Source of the DNA: Actinomycetes bacterium
GTDB taxonomy: Bacteria; Actinomycetota; Aquicultoria; Aquicultorales; Aquicultoraceae
DNA: 64,000 nt
Direction of reading: 5' to 3'
Assembly: GCA_021794835.1 (NCBI GenBank)
Contig: JAJYQA010000028.1
Location: 41,394 to 105,393, forward strand
The notes under the pieces were generated by a model. It did no database searches and had not been told where the DNA came from. It was given only the letters and a program-made list of their open reading frames with translations. The position numbers and the translations under genes are program-made. How positions within the stretch are numbered: the first letter of the stretch is position 1; each line of letters starts with the position of its first letter. Positions 8,527 to 15,669 of the stretch are shown in pieces.

Positions 8527-9921
8527 ATGCGTCTTGCCGTCATAGTTTTAGCAGCGGGAGAGGGCACTCGCATGAAATCCTCCCGCCCCAAGGTCCTCCA
8601 CACTGTCTGCGAGGAGCCGATGGTCAACTTTGTTTTAGAAGCGGCCGAGAAGCTTAACCCCGAGAGAACCATTGTAGTTGTTGGGCGTAAGGCCGAGATG
8701 GTAAAAGAGGATCTTTCTTGTTTTGGAGAAAGGGTCGAGTTTGCGCACCAAGATAAACAACTTGGTACAGGCCATGCCGTCTCTATTTGTGAGGAGAGCC
8801 TAAAGGACTTTGAGGGCATGGTCTTCGTTTTAAGTGGAGACACGCCGCTTCTTAGGGCAGGTACTTTGGGCAAACTGCTTGATGTTCATGAGAAGACTGG
8901 AGCGGCCGCAAGTATCCTCACCGCACGGATGAATAATCCAACCGGCTATGGCAGGATTATTCGCTCATCCGACGGGGCGGTCTTGTCAATTATAGAAGAA
9001 AAGGACGCAACCGATAAGGAGAGGGCGATCACCGAGGTAAACACTGGAACCTATTGCTTTGATAAAAACAAGCTCTTTGAGGTGCTAAAAAAAGTTGATT
9101 CCAACAACCAGCAGGGGGAATTTTATCTAACCGATGTCATTGGCATTTTAAGGGATCAAGGGGAAAAGGTCATGGCAAATGCAACGGATGATTCGAACGA
9201 AGTTATGGGAATAAATTCGCGGGTTCAACTTGCTAAGGCCGAAAAGGCTCTAAGGCAACAGATAAATGAGAAGCTGATGCTAAGCGGTGTGACGATTGTT
9301 GATCCCGAGACCACCTTTATTGCTGCCCACGTAGAGATAGGCAAAGACACGGTAATTCACCCCATGACATTTATCAGCGGTAAGACTAAAATAGGCGAGG
9401 GCTGTAATATTGGGCCGATGACCCGCCTGATAGATTGCAAGGTCGGGGACAGCGTCCTGATCGAAAACTCGATTGTGCGTGAGAGCACCATAGAAGATGG
9501 TGCAGAGCTTGGTCCCTTCTGCCACATCAGGCCCGGAACTCTGGTTAAATCGGGAGCCAAAGTGGGGGCGTTTGCCGAAGTTAAGAAAAGTGAGGTCGGT
9601 GTGGGGAGTAAAGTGCCCCATCTAAGCTATATAGGAGATACAAAAATCGGCGATTATGTTAATATAGGTGCAGGTACTATTACGTGCAATTATGATGGTA
9701 CCGATAAATACGAGACCGTTATCGGGGACGGTGCTTTTATAGGAAGCGACACCATGCTGGTTGCGCCGGTGCGTGTAGGCAAGGAAGCGTTTACCGGAGC
9801 GGGATCGGTAATATCCAAAGATGTTCCTGATGGTAGCCTGGCTGTCGAACGCTCGGAGCAAGTCGTCGTCGATAACTGGGCTGAAAAAAAGCGAAAAAGG
9901 AAGGACATAAAAAAAGGTTAG
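8527..9921 (+). CDS. glmU: bifunctional UDP-N-acetylglucosamine pyrophosphorylase / glucosamine-1-phosphate acetyltransferase
   Basis: Makes UDP-GlcNAc for peptidoglycan by acetylating GlcN-1-P and then uridylylating it. The N-terminal pyrophosphorylase domain has LAAGEGTRMKSSRPKVLH (residues 8-25), QLGTGHAV and the metal-site LSGDTPLL. From about residue 250 a left-handed beta-helix of hexapeptide repeats follows, with PFCHIRPGT, KVPHLSYIGD, GAGTITCNYDG and the end segment. Length 464 aa is typical. ATG at 8527 with AGGAG about 10 bases upstream. prs follows by 12 bases, as in Bacillus gcaD-prs. Confidence 0.97.
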   Translation: MRLAVIVLAAGEGTRMKSSRPKVLHTVCEEPMVNFVLEAAEKLNPERTIVVVGRKAEMVKEDLSCFGERVEFAHQDKQLGTGHAVSICEESLKDFEGMVFVLSGDTPLLRAGTLGKLLDVHEKTGAAASILTARMNNPTGYGRIIRSSDGAVLSIIEEKDATDKERAITEVNTGTYCFDKNKLFEVLKKVDSNNQQGEFYLTDVIGILRDQGEKVMANATDDSNEVMGINSRVQLAKAEKALRQQINEKLMLSGVTIVDPETTFIAAHVEIGKDTVIHPMTFISGKTKIGEGCNIGPMTRLIDCKVGDSVLIENSIVRESTIEDGAELGPFCHIRPGTLVKSGAKVGAFAEVKKSEVGVGSKVPHLSYIGDTKIGDYVNIGAGTITCNYDGTDKYETVIGDGAFIGSDTMLVAPVRVGKEAFTGAGSVISKDVPDGSLAVERSEQVVVDNWAEKKRKRKDIKKG

Positions 9922-9933
9922 TGTGAGGAGAGA

Positions 9934-10899
9934 ATGGCCAGCGAAATAAGCAAACGATTGATGGTTTTTGGCGGCCGGTCCAATCCGGCCCTAGGGACGG
10001 AAATTGCCGAGCACTTAGGAGTCGAGCTTGGCAGGGTAGACATAGCCACATTTAGTAACGGCGAAATCTACGTTCGCTACCTGGAAAGCGTAAGAGGGGC
10101 CGATGCTTTCATAATCCAGACGCTCGCTGATTCTGTTAACGAGCATCTAATGGAGCTGCTTATTATGATCGACGCGCTGAAGCGCGCTTCAGCGCACAGG
10201 ATATTTGCTGTGATCCCCCATTATGGTTATGCACGGCAGGATAAAAAGGCCGCGGCGCGAGAACCGATTACGGCAAAACTTGTTGCAGATCTCTTAATGA
10301 CGGCAGGCATAAACCGAATGGTTACTGTTGACCTTCATGCCGGACAGATTCAGGGATTCTTTAACGTGCCAGTAGACCATCTCATGGGGCTGCCGCTCCT
10401 TGTAGGATATTTTAAAAAGAAGAAAATTAAAGATCTCGTGGTTGTTTCGCCCGATGTGGGTAGAGTAAAAATGGCTAAGAGATATGCAGATACACTGGGG
10501 GCGTCTCTGGCGATCCTTCACAAGACGAGACCGGCGCACAACGTCGCCGAGATAACGCACATTATCGGTGAGGTTAAAGGTAAGCCTTGCCTGATGATTG
10601 ACGATATGGTTGATACTGCGGGGACACTGGTAAGCGGGGCCCAGGCGCTCATAGAGCACGGTGCGACTGAGATACATGCCGGCGCAACCCATCCGGTCCT
10701 ATCTGGCCCGGCGGTTGAGAGAATCGACAAATCCGTAATTAAGGAGTTGGTTACCACTAACACGATACCGATTCCCAAGGAAAAGATGATTTCTAAGTTT
10801 AAGGTTCTCTCAATTGCGAAGCTGCTATCCCAGGCGATCCAAAACGTCTATGAGGATAGGTCGGTAAGTGAGCTGTTTGACGGACAGAACCAGTTATAG
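9934..10899 (+). CDS. prs: ribose-phosphate pyrophosphokinase
   Basis: Makes PRPP from ribose-5-phosphate and ATP. Motifs: FSNGEIYVRYLESVRG, the ATP/metal segment IPHYGYARQDKKAAAREPI, TVDLHAGQIQGFF and the PRPP loop CLMIDDMVDTAGTL. The flexible-loop segment reads SPDVGRVKMAKRYA, where many homologues have SPDHGG, a modest deviation. 321 aa, normal length. GAGGAGA just before ATG. Confidence 0.96.
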   Translation: MASEISKRLMVFGGRSNPALGTEIAEHLGVELGRVDIATFSNGEIYVRYLESVRGADAFIIQTLADSVNEHLMELLIMIDALKRASAHRIFAVIPHYGYARQDKKAAAREPITAKLVADLLMTAGINRMVTVDLHAGQIQGFFNVPVDHLMGLPLLVGYFKKKKIKDLVVVSPDVGRVKMAKRYADTLGASLAILHKTRPAHNVAEITHIIGEVKGKPCLMIDDMVDTAGTLVSGAQALIEHGATEIHAGATHPVLSGPAVERIDKSVIKELVTTNTIPIPKEKMISKFKVLSIAKLLSQAIQNVYEDRSVSELFDGQNQL

Positions 10900-10901
10900 G
10901 A

Positions 10902-10929
10902 ACAAGAGAACAGAAACAAGAGAACAGAA
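10902..10929. repeat. 14-bp tandem duplication
   Basis: ACAAGAGAACAGAA occurs twice in direct tandem, followed by the related AATCAGGAACAAGA. Low-complexity intergenic repeat of the same flavour as those at 24331-24354 and 46246-46266. Confidence 0.6.
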
Positions 10930-11007
10930 ATCAGGAACAAGATATGAAGGTCTAGAACGTAAGTAAATTGTCATTGGGAGGGGCTTTAGCCCTATGGCAA
11001 TCTCAAG

Positions 11008-11058
11008 CTGGTTTCTGAAGGGCCGATAGGCCCGGTCTTGCTTCTGGTCTCTGATTGA
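11008..11058. repeat. intergenic repeat copy B
   Basis: Begins CTGGTTTCTGAAGGGC like copy A at 7202, with a different palindromic core GGGCCGATAGGCCC, and ends GGTCTCTGATTGA. The conserved ends with a changing but still palindromic core suggest selection on the hairpin or a mobile short element. Confidence 0.6.
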
Positions 11059-11070
11059 GGAGTGATAAAT

Positions 11071-11736
11071 ATGGAGGTAGCCGAACTTAAAGCTGAGAAG
11101 CGCGAGATAGTAGGAAAGGAAATAAGTAAAAAACTTAGACGGCAGGGGAAAATTCCTGCGGTTATGTATAGCGACGGGGATGCAACACCGATCGTGGTGG
11201 ATGCACGCGAATTTGCCTCGCTAGCCCACTCCGATACCGGCACGCATGTTATTGTAAAGCTAAAATTCCCGGGAGCCAGGAAATATCCAAATGCGATCGT
11301 TAAATCGGTTCAGAGAAATCCGGTGCGTGACGAGTATTTCAGCATCGACTTTCAAAGAATAGAGCTTAATGAGAAAATCACCGCTATGTTACCTATACAT
11401 GTGCTTGGCGATGCACCTGGCGTTAAAGAGGGGGGTGTTCTTGAGCGCCACCTTGGAGAGATTGAAGTCGAGGGATTGCCTACCGAGATGCCGGATCATA
11501 TCGAGGTCGATGTGAGCAAGCTTGGAATTGGTGGAGGCATCCATGCAAACGACCTTAAACTTCCCGATGGGGTTGTAATGCTGACCGACCCTGAGGCGGT
11601 TATCTTTGCGATTACTACGCCACGTGCTGCTGTTGCCGCTGCAGAAGAGGCCATCGAAGGAATTGCGCCTGAGGCAGTTGCGGGTGGCGGCGAGGCCGCG
11701 GCCAAAGAGGCTGCCAAAGAAGGCGGCGGGGAATAA
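11071..11736 (+). CDS. rplY: 50S ribosomal protein L25, general stress protein Ctc
   Basis: Binds 5S rRNA. N-terminal L25 domain (about residues 1-90: KLRRQGKIPAVMYSDG) plus the C-terminal TL5/CTC beta domain (about 95-180: MLPIHVLGDAPGVKEGGVLE). The tail is Ala/Glu/Gly-rich low complexity, common in long L25 proteins. GTG at 11062 is inside the GAGGAG; ATG at 11071 has correct 8-base spacing. It sits between prs and pth as Bacillus ctc. Confidence 0.95.
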   Translation: MEVAELKAEKREIVGKEISKKLRRQGKIPAVMYSDGDATPIVVDAREFASLAHSDTGTHVIVKLKFPGARKYPNAIVKSVQRNPVRDEYFSIDFQRIELNEKITAMLPIHVLGDAPGVKEGGVLERHLGEIEVEGLPTEMPDHIEVDVSKLGIGGGIHANDLKLPDGVVMLTDPEAVIFAITTPRAAVAAAEEAIEGIAPEAVAGGGEAAAKEAAKEGGGE

Positions 11737-11754
11737 AATTGCGAAGCGTGGAAG

Positions 11755-12327
11755 ATGTTTTTAATAGCTGGTTTGGGAAACCCGGGGGTTGAATACAAAA
11801 ATACGCGCCACAATGTTGGCTTTATGGTGGTGGACAAACTTGCCCAGGTGCGCGGCATAAAGCTTAGCATGAAAAACCACTCTGCCCGCTGGGGACAAGG
11901 GAAAATCGGGGACGAGAGCATTTTGTTAGCTAAGCCTATGACCTATATGAATGAGAGCGGCGTTGCAGTGAAGAGCTTATTAAAAGATAAAGATGTGTCG
12001 CCGGATCATCTGATAGTAATCTACGACGATCTGGACCTTGAGCCGGGCCGCATCCGGGTGCGCGCTGATGGCGGAAGCGGCGGGCACAGAGGAATGCGCT
12101 CAATAATCAGGCATATCGGGACTGAAGATTTTATCCGGGTGCGCATTGGTATCGGCAGGCCGCCTGGCCGCCAGGATCCGGCCGATTATGTTTTAAGCCC
12201 ATTTACCAGAGATCAAGAAGAAGAAATAAACTTTGCCATCATAAAAGCTGCCGACGCCGTCGGCTATATCATTGCAAACGGCGCAGAGCGGGCAATGAAT
12301 GAGTTTAACCGTAGGGACGATAACTAA
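11755..12327 (+). CDS. pth: peptidyl-tRNA hydrolase
   Basis: Releases tRNA from peptidyl-tRNA dropped by ribosomes. Catalytic segment GLGNPGVEYKNTRHNVGF contains the active-site His; KPMTYMNESGVAV and VIYDDLDLEPGRIRVR with GGSGGHRGMRSI are the other family hallmarks. 190 aa, normal. It ends the Bacillus-like block (spoVC position); the next gene is convergent with only 21 bases between. Confidence 0.97.
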   Translation: MFLIAGLGNPGVEYKNTRHNVGFMVVDKLAQVRGIKLSMKNHSARWGQGKIGDESILLAKPMTYMNESGVAVKSLLKDKDVSPDHLIVIYDDLDLEPGRIRVRADGGSGGHRGMRSIIRHIGTEDFIRVRIGIGRPPGRQDPADYVLSPFTRDQEEEINFAIIKAADAVGYIIANGAERAMNEFNRRDDN

Positions 12328-12348
12328 ATACCTGAGCGATCAGTCCAC

Positions 12349-13284
12349 TTAGGTCTCGGCTATGAGCTCGCCCATCCGCGAGATGTCGTATCCCCCCATG
12401 CCGGCTACTTCGCCGTGAAAAGCCTCGGAACGCAGAACCGAGAGAAGGGCCTGGAAATGGGGCTTTTCTAAGTCCTCTTTTCGGATGACTAAATCATAGC
12501 GCTCTTTATGGAGCGGGATAAACTCTAAGCCTTTTACCTGGGCAGCTACCTTTTCTATGCCCAGACCAACATCAGCTTTACCCCTAGCAACGCAACTTGC
12601 CACCGCAAGGTGGCTCAGTTCTTCGTGACTGTAACCCTCAATTAAGTTACGGTCGATTCCCAATTTATATAACTTCTCATCCAGTAAGACCCGGGCGCCT
12701 GCGCCAGGTTCGCGGTTGACGAAGCGAATGCCCGGCTCTGTCAAATCAGACCAGTCATGGATATCCCTGGGGTTGCCGGGTGCTACATAAAAACCTTCCA
12801 TCCGATAAACCAGGTTAAAGATCATGGCTTTGTGACCGGGCATTATCCGCCGCACATACGGCACGTTGTACTTATCGCTGTCGCTATCCCACAGGTGAGC
12901 CGTAACAACATTGGCGGTGTTGTGGTAGAGCGCGAGCAAGCCGGCCATGCTGCCGACATAATTGCGAAGAAATAGAATATGTGGCATCTGCTGCTCCAGG
13001 TGCCTTGTTAAAACGTCCAGTACCACATCCTGGCCGCAAATTATTAAGCCTTCGTTTGTGGAAAAGAAGGGTTCCGTGCGCTGGCGGGCCGGGTGTATTA
13101 AGCTCTGGCCCAGACCTTTAGCTTCCTGTATATATACCTCCAGGTCGGTAGCCTCAACTCTTACCTTTCGCCCAACCCTGTAAGCCGCCAATTTGCCGCG
13201 CTTAATTAACTCGTATACGGTAAAACGAGAGATCTTAAGAATTTTGGCTACTTCTTCTGGAGTATAGGAAACACTGTCCACCAA
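12349..13284 (-). CDS. HTH / periplasmic-binding-type regulator, probably of molybdate transport
   Basis: 311-aa predicted DNA-binding protein. Residues 5-53 form an excisionase/MerR-type winged helix (SYTPEEVAKILKISRFTVYELIKRG), and residues about 70-305 match the PBP-like ligand domain found in ModE-like and molybdopterin-linked regulators (REPGAGARVLLDEKL, ASCVARGKADVGLGIE). Start is TTG at 13284 or GTG at 13281; GAGGTGAT lies upstream with good spacing. Divergent from modABC with a 138-base control region. The inferred role is molybdate or tungstate sensing and control of modABC; the ligand is not proven. Confidence 0.8.
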   Translation of the reverse strand: MVDSVSYTPEEVAKILKISRFTVYELIKRGKLAAYRVGRKVRVEATDLEVYIQEAKGLGQSLIHPARQRTEPFFSTNEGLIICGQDVVLDVLTRHLEQQMPHILFLRNYVGSMAGLLALYHNTANVVTAHLWDSDSDKYNVPYVRRIMPGHKAMIFNLVYRMEGFYVAPGNPRDIHDWSDLTEPGIRFVNREPGAGARVLLDEKLYKLGIDRNLIEGYSHEELSHLAVASCVARGKADVGLGIEKVAAQVKGLEFIPLHKERYDLVIRKEDLEKPHFQALLSVLRSEAFHGEVAGMGGYDISRMGELIAET

Positions 13285-13344
13285 ATTAATATCACCTCAG
13301 TTACTACGCTAACTCTCATAATAACATATCGCAATTTGATCTTC

Positions 13345-13371
13345 CCAACAATGTGTATGTTGGTTTATAAT
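13345..13371 (+). promoter_or_regulatory. modA promoter with overlapping inverted repeat (candidate operator)
   Basis: CCAACA (13345-13350) and TGTTGG (13358-13363) form an inverted repeat around 7 bases, three bases before TATAAT at 13366-13371. The repeat covers the region where RNA polymerase would contact the -35, which would suit a repressor or activator made by the divergent regulator. Confidence 0.55.
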
Positions 13372-13422
13372 AGCTTATGTTAGTTTTAGTTAGTTATAGT
13401 TTGGTTGGAGGAAAGGACTTAC

Positions 13423-14262
13423 ATGGGAAAGTTGGCAAATTTTAAGTTTTACTTGGTTCCAATGGCATTGTTATTAGGCTTGGCTTTAATAGCCGGATGT
13501 TCTAATTCGACGTCAAACCAAAAAGCGGTCGGAGAAACTATGCAAGCAAAATCAAAAGAAGCGCCGGTTGAGGTAAATGTTTGGGCCGCGGCCAGCTTAA
13601 AGGATGTTTTAACAAAGTTGGCCCCCAATTTTGAAAAAGTCAACAACGCAAAGCTTGTTTTTAACTTTGGGTCATCGGGTGATCTACAGGTACAGATAGA
13701 GCAAGGTGGTCCAGCCGACCTCTTCATCTCGGCGGGCAAAAGTGAGATAGACGCCCTTGGTAAGGAAAAGCTTATCGACTCAGCTAGCCGTACTAATTTA
13801 CTCAGCAACGACCTGGTTATAGCTGTGCCTGCCAACAGTAAACTAACCATAAGCAAGATCGAGGAAATTGCGACAATCAACGGTGTAAATAAAATTGCGA
13901 TCGGCGAACCTAGCCAAGTACCGGCCGGAAAATATGCTCAACAAAGTCTTGAAAAGGCAAATATTTGGAATGCGGTTCAACCGAAGCTTGTCCTAGCTGA
14001 GGACGTACGTCAAGTCCTCAGCTATGTTGAAACCGGTGAAGTTGCCCTTGGCTTTGTTTATAAATCCGATATGAAGGTTTCTAAGAATGCTAAGATAGCT
14101 TATTCAGTGCCTGATAGCTATCATGACACAATCGTCTATCCGGCAGCTGTGGTTAAAAACGGTAGGCAGCACGTTCTTGCGGCAAAGCTCCTGGACTATT
14201 TGAAGAGTAAGGCAGCGTTGAATGTTTTTAAAGAGTACGGCTTTAAGCAGGTTGCTAAATAA
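13423..14262 (+). CDS. modA: molybdate ABC transporter substrate-binding lipoprotein
   Basis: Binds molybdate/tungstate outside the membrane. Lipoprotein signal peptide with lipobox LIAGC, Cys at residue 26. The mature part shows WAAASLKDVLTKLAP, NFGSSGDLQVQIEQGGPADLFISAG and the C-terminal DYLKSKAALNVFKEYGF, all standard for ModA. A TTG at 13405 is in frame, but the ATG at 13423 follows GGAGGAAAGG and gives a proper signal peptide. First gene of modABC. Confidence 0.95.
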   Translation: MGKLANFKFYLVPMALLLGLALIAGCSNSTSNQKAVGETMQAKSKEAPVEVNVWAAASLKDVLTKLAPNFEKVNNAKLVFNFGSSGDLQVQIEQGGPADLFISAGKSEIDALGKEKLIDSASRTNLLSNDLVIAVPANSKLTISKIEEIATINGVNKIAIGEPSQVPAGKYAQQSLEKANIWNAVQPKLVLAEDVRQVLSYVETGEVALGFVYKSDMKVSKNAKIAYSVPDSYHDTIVYPAAVVKNGRQHVLAAKLLDYLKSKAALNVFKEYGFKQVAK

Positions 14263-14310
14263 GGTGGATTATCGAAATGCTTTTTAATAAGGGGGTGCTG
14301 TAGCAGGGAA

Positions 14311-14973
14311 ATGGATTTAGCTCCAATCTGGCTATCTATTAGGGTATCAATAATAGCTGTGGGCGTAGTTTTTATAGTTGGCACCGGCCTGGCAGTTGTC
14401 CTGCAGCGCTATTCATTTCGTGGCCGAACTATTATTGAGGCTTTGGTTATGCTGCCGCTAGTTCTCCCACCTACGGTTGCCGGCTTCTTTCTGCTGCTCT
14501 TGCTTGGTAAAAACGGGCCTCTTGGCCGCCTGCTTAATTACTTTGGAATTCAAATTATTTTCTCCTGGTGGGCGGCCACGATCGCCTCTATGGTAGTTGC
14601 GCTACCGCTCATGTATCAGGGCGTGAAATCCTCACTTGAATCGGTCGACTTAAACCTTGAGCAAGTAGCGCGCACGTTGGGGGCCGGGGAGGCAAGGGTT
14701 TTGCGCACTATTACCCTGCCACTTTCTTGGCCGGGAATTGTCTCAGGCGTTGTCATGGCTTTTACCCGCTCGCTGGGGGAGTTTGGGGCGACCCTTATGG
14801 TTGCCGGCAATATTCCCGGAAAGACGCAGACTATTCCGGTTGCCGTATACTCTTTCGCTTCGTCAGGAGATATGGCAGGCGCAGGCTACATGGTGATGAT
14901 TCTAGTGGCGGTAAGCTTTTCGCTTGTGTTTGCCGTAAGTGCTTGGAGAAGGAAATTCATACGCTGGTACTGA
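14311..14973 (+). CDS. modB: molybdate ABC transporter permease
   Basis: 220-aa inner-membrane permease with about five hydrophobic segments and the EAA loop EQVARTLGAGEARVLRTITL before PLSWPGIVSG. TRSLGEFGATLMVAGNIPGKTQTI is the ModB signature. Three bases separate it from modC. Confidence 0.95.
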   Translation: MDLAPIWLSIRVSIIAVGVVFIVGTGLAVVLQRYSFRGRTIIEALVMLPLVLPPTVAGFFLLLLLGKNGPLGRLLNYFGIQIIFSWWAATIASMVVALPLMYQGVKSSLESVDLNLEQVARTLGAGEARVLRTITLPLSWPGIVSGVVMAFTRSLGEFGATLMVAGNIPGKTQTIPVAVYSFASSGDMAGAGYMVMILVAVSFSLVFAVSAWRRKFIRWY

Positions 14974-14976
14974 TAC

Positions 14977-15669
14977 ATGTTACGAGTGCAATTTGAAACA
15001 AGACTAACCAACTTTATATTAAAGACCGACATTGTCGCGGAGAATAAAATCCTGGTCTTATTTGGCCCTTCCGGCAGCGGCAAAAGCACGATTCTTAAAA
15101 TGATTGCGGGGCTCGCGATGCCGCAAAACGGTCTTATTAAGCTTAATGGCAGGATATTATTTTCTTCTGCCGACCGGATCAAGGTTAAGCCGCAATTTCG
15201 CAACATAGGGTTTGTTCCTCAGGATTACGCGTTGTTCCCGCACCTGACAGTAAAGGACAATGTCGGCTACGGCATTGTTAGGAAAATAAATCCCGGCGAC
15301 TATGAATCCAGAATCCTTCAAATGCTTGAGACTGTGAGAATCGCCCACTTGAAAGACCGGTTCCCCAAACAACTCTCCGGCGGCGAGGCCCAGCGCGTTG
15401 CTTTGGCAAGAGCGCTTATTACCGAGCCCGCGCTCTTGCTTCTTGATGAGCCGTTGTCTGCGCTTGATGCCGACTTAAAATTAGAGCTTCAGGAAGAACT
15501 CTATGGCTTGCAAAAACAGTGGAATATTCCTTTTGTTTTAGTAACCCACGACTACCGGGAAGTCGAGAGGCTAGAAGCCGGTCGGGCAAGGCTTACCATG
15601 GCGGACGAAGTGCATAAATTTACCTTCTCGGAGACCGACAGGCCAAAGGTCAATACTTTAAAGCTTTAA
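14977..15669 (+). CDS. modC: molybdate ABC transporter ATP-binding protein, short form
   Basis: Walker A GPSGSGKST, Q-loop VPQDYALFPHLTV, signature LSGGEAQRVALARAL, Walker B LLLLDEPLSALD and switch His in VTHDYRE. At 230 aa it has the ATPase domain but lacks the C-terminal TOBE/Mop molybdate-sensing domain of classical 350-aa ModC. Its stop codon interlocks with the stop of the convergent formate dehydrogenase gene in the sequence AAGCTTTAAGCTT. Confidence 0.93.
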   Translation: MLRVQFETRLTNFILKTDIVAENKILVLFGPSGSGKSTILKMIAGLAMPQNGLIKLNGRILFSSADRIKVKPQFRNIGFVPQDYALFPHLTVKDNVGYGIVRKINPGDYESRILQMLETVRIAHLKDRFPKQLSGGEAQRVALARALITEPALLLLDEPLSALDADLKLELQEELYGLQKQWNIPFVLVTHDYREVERLEAGRARLTMADEVHKFTFSETDRPKVNTLKL

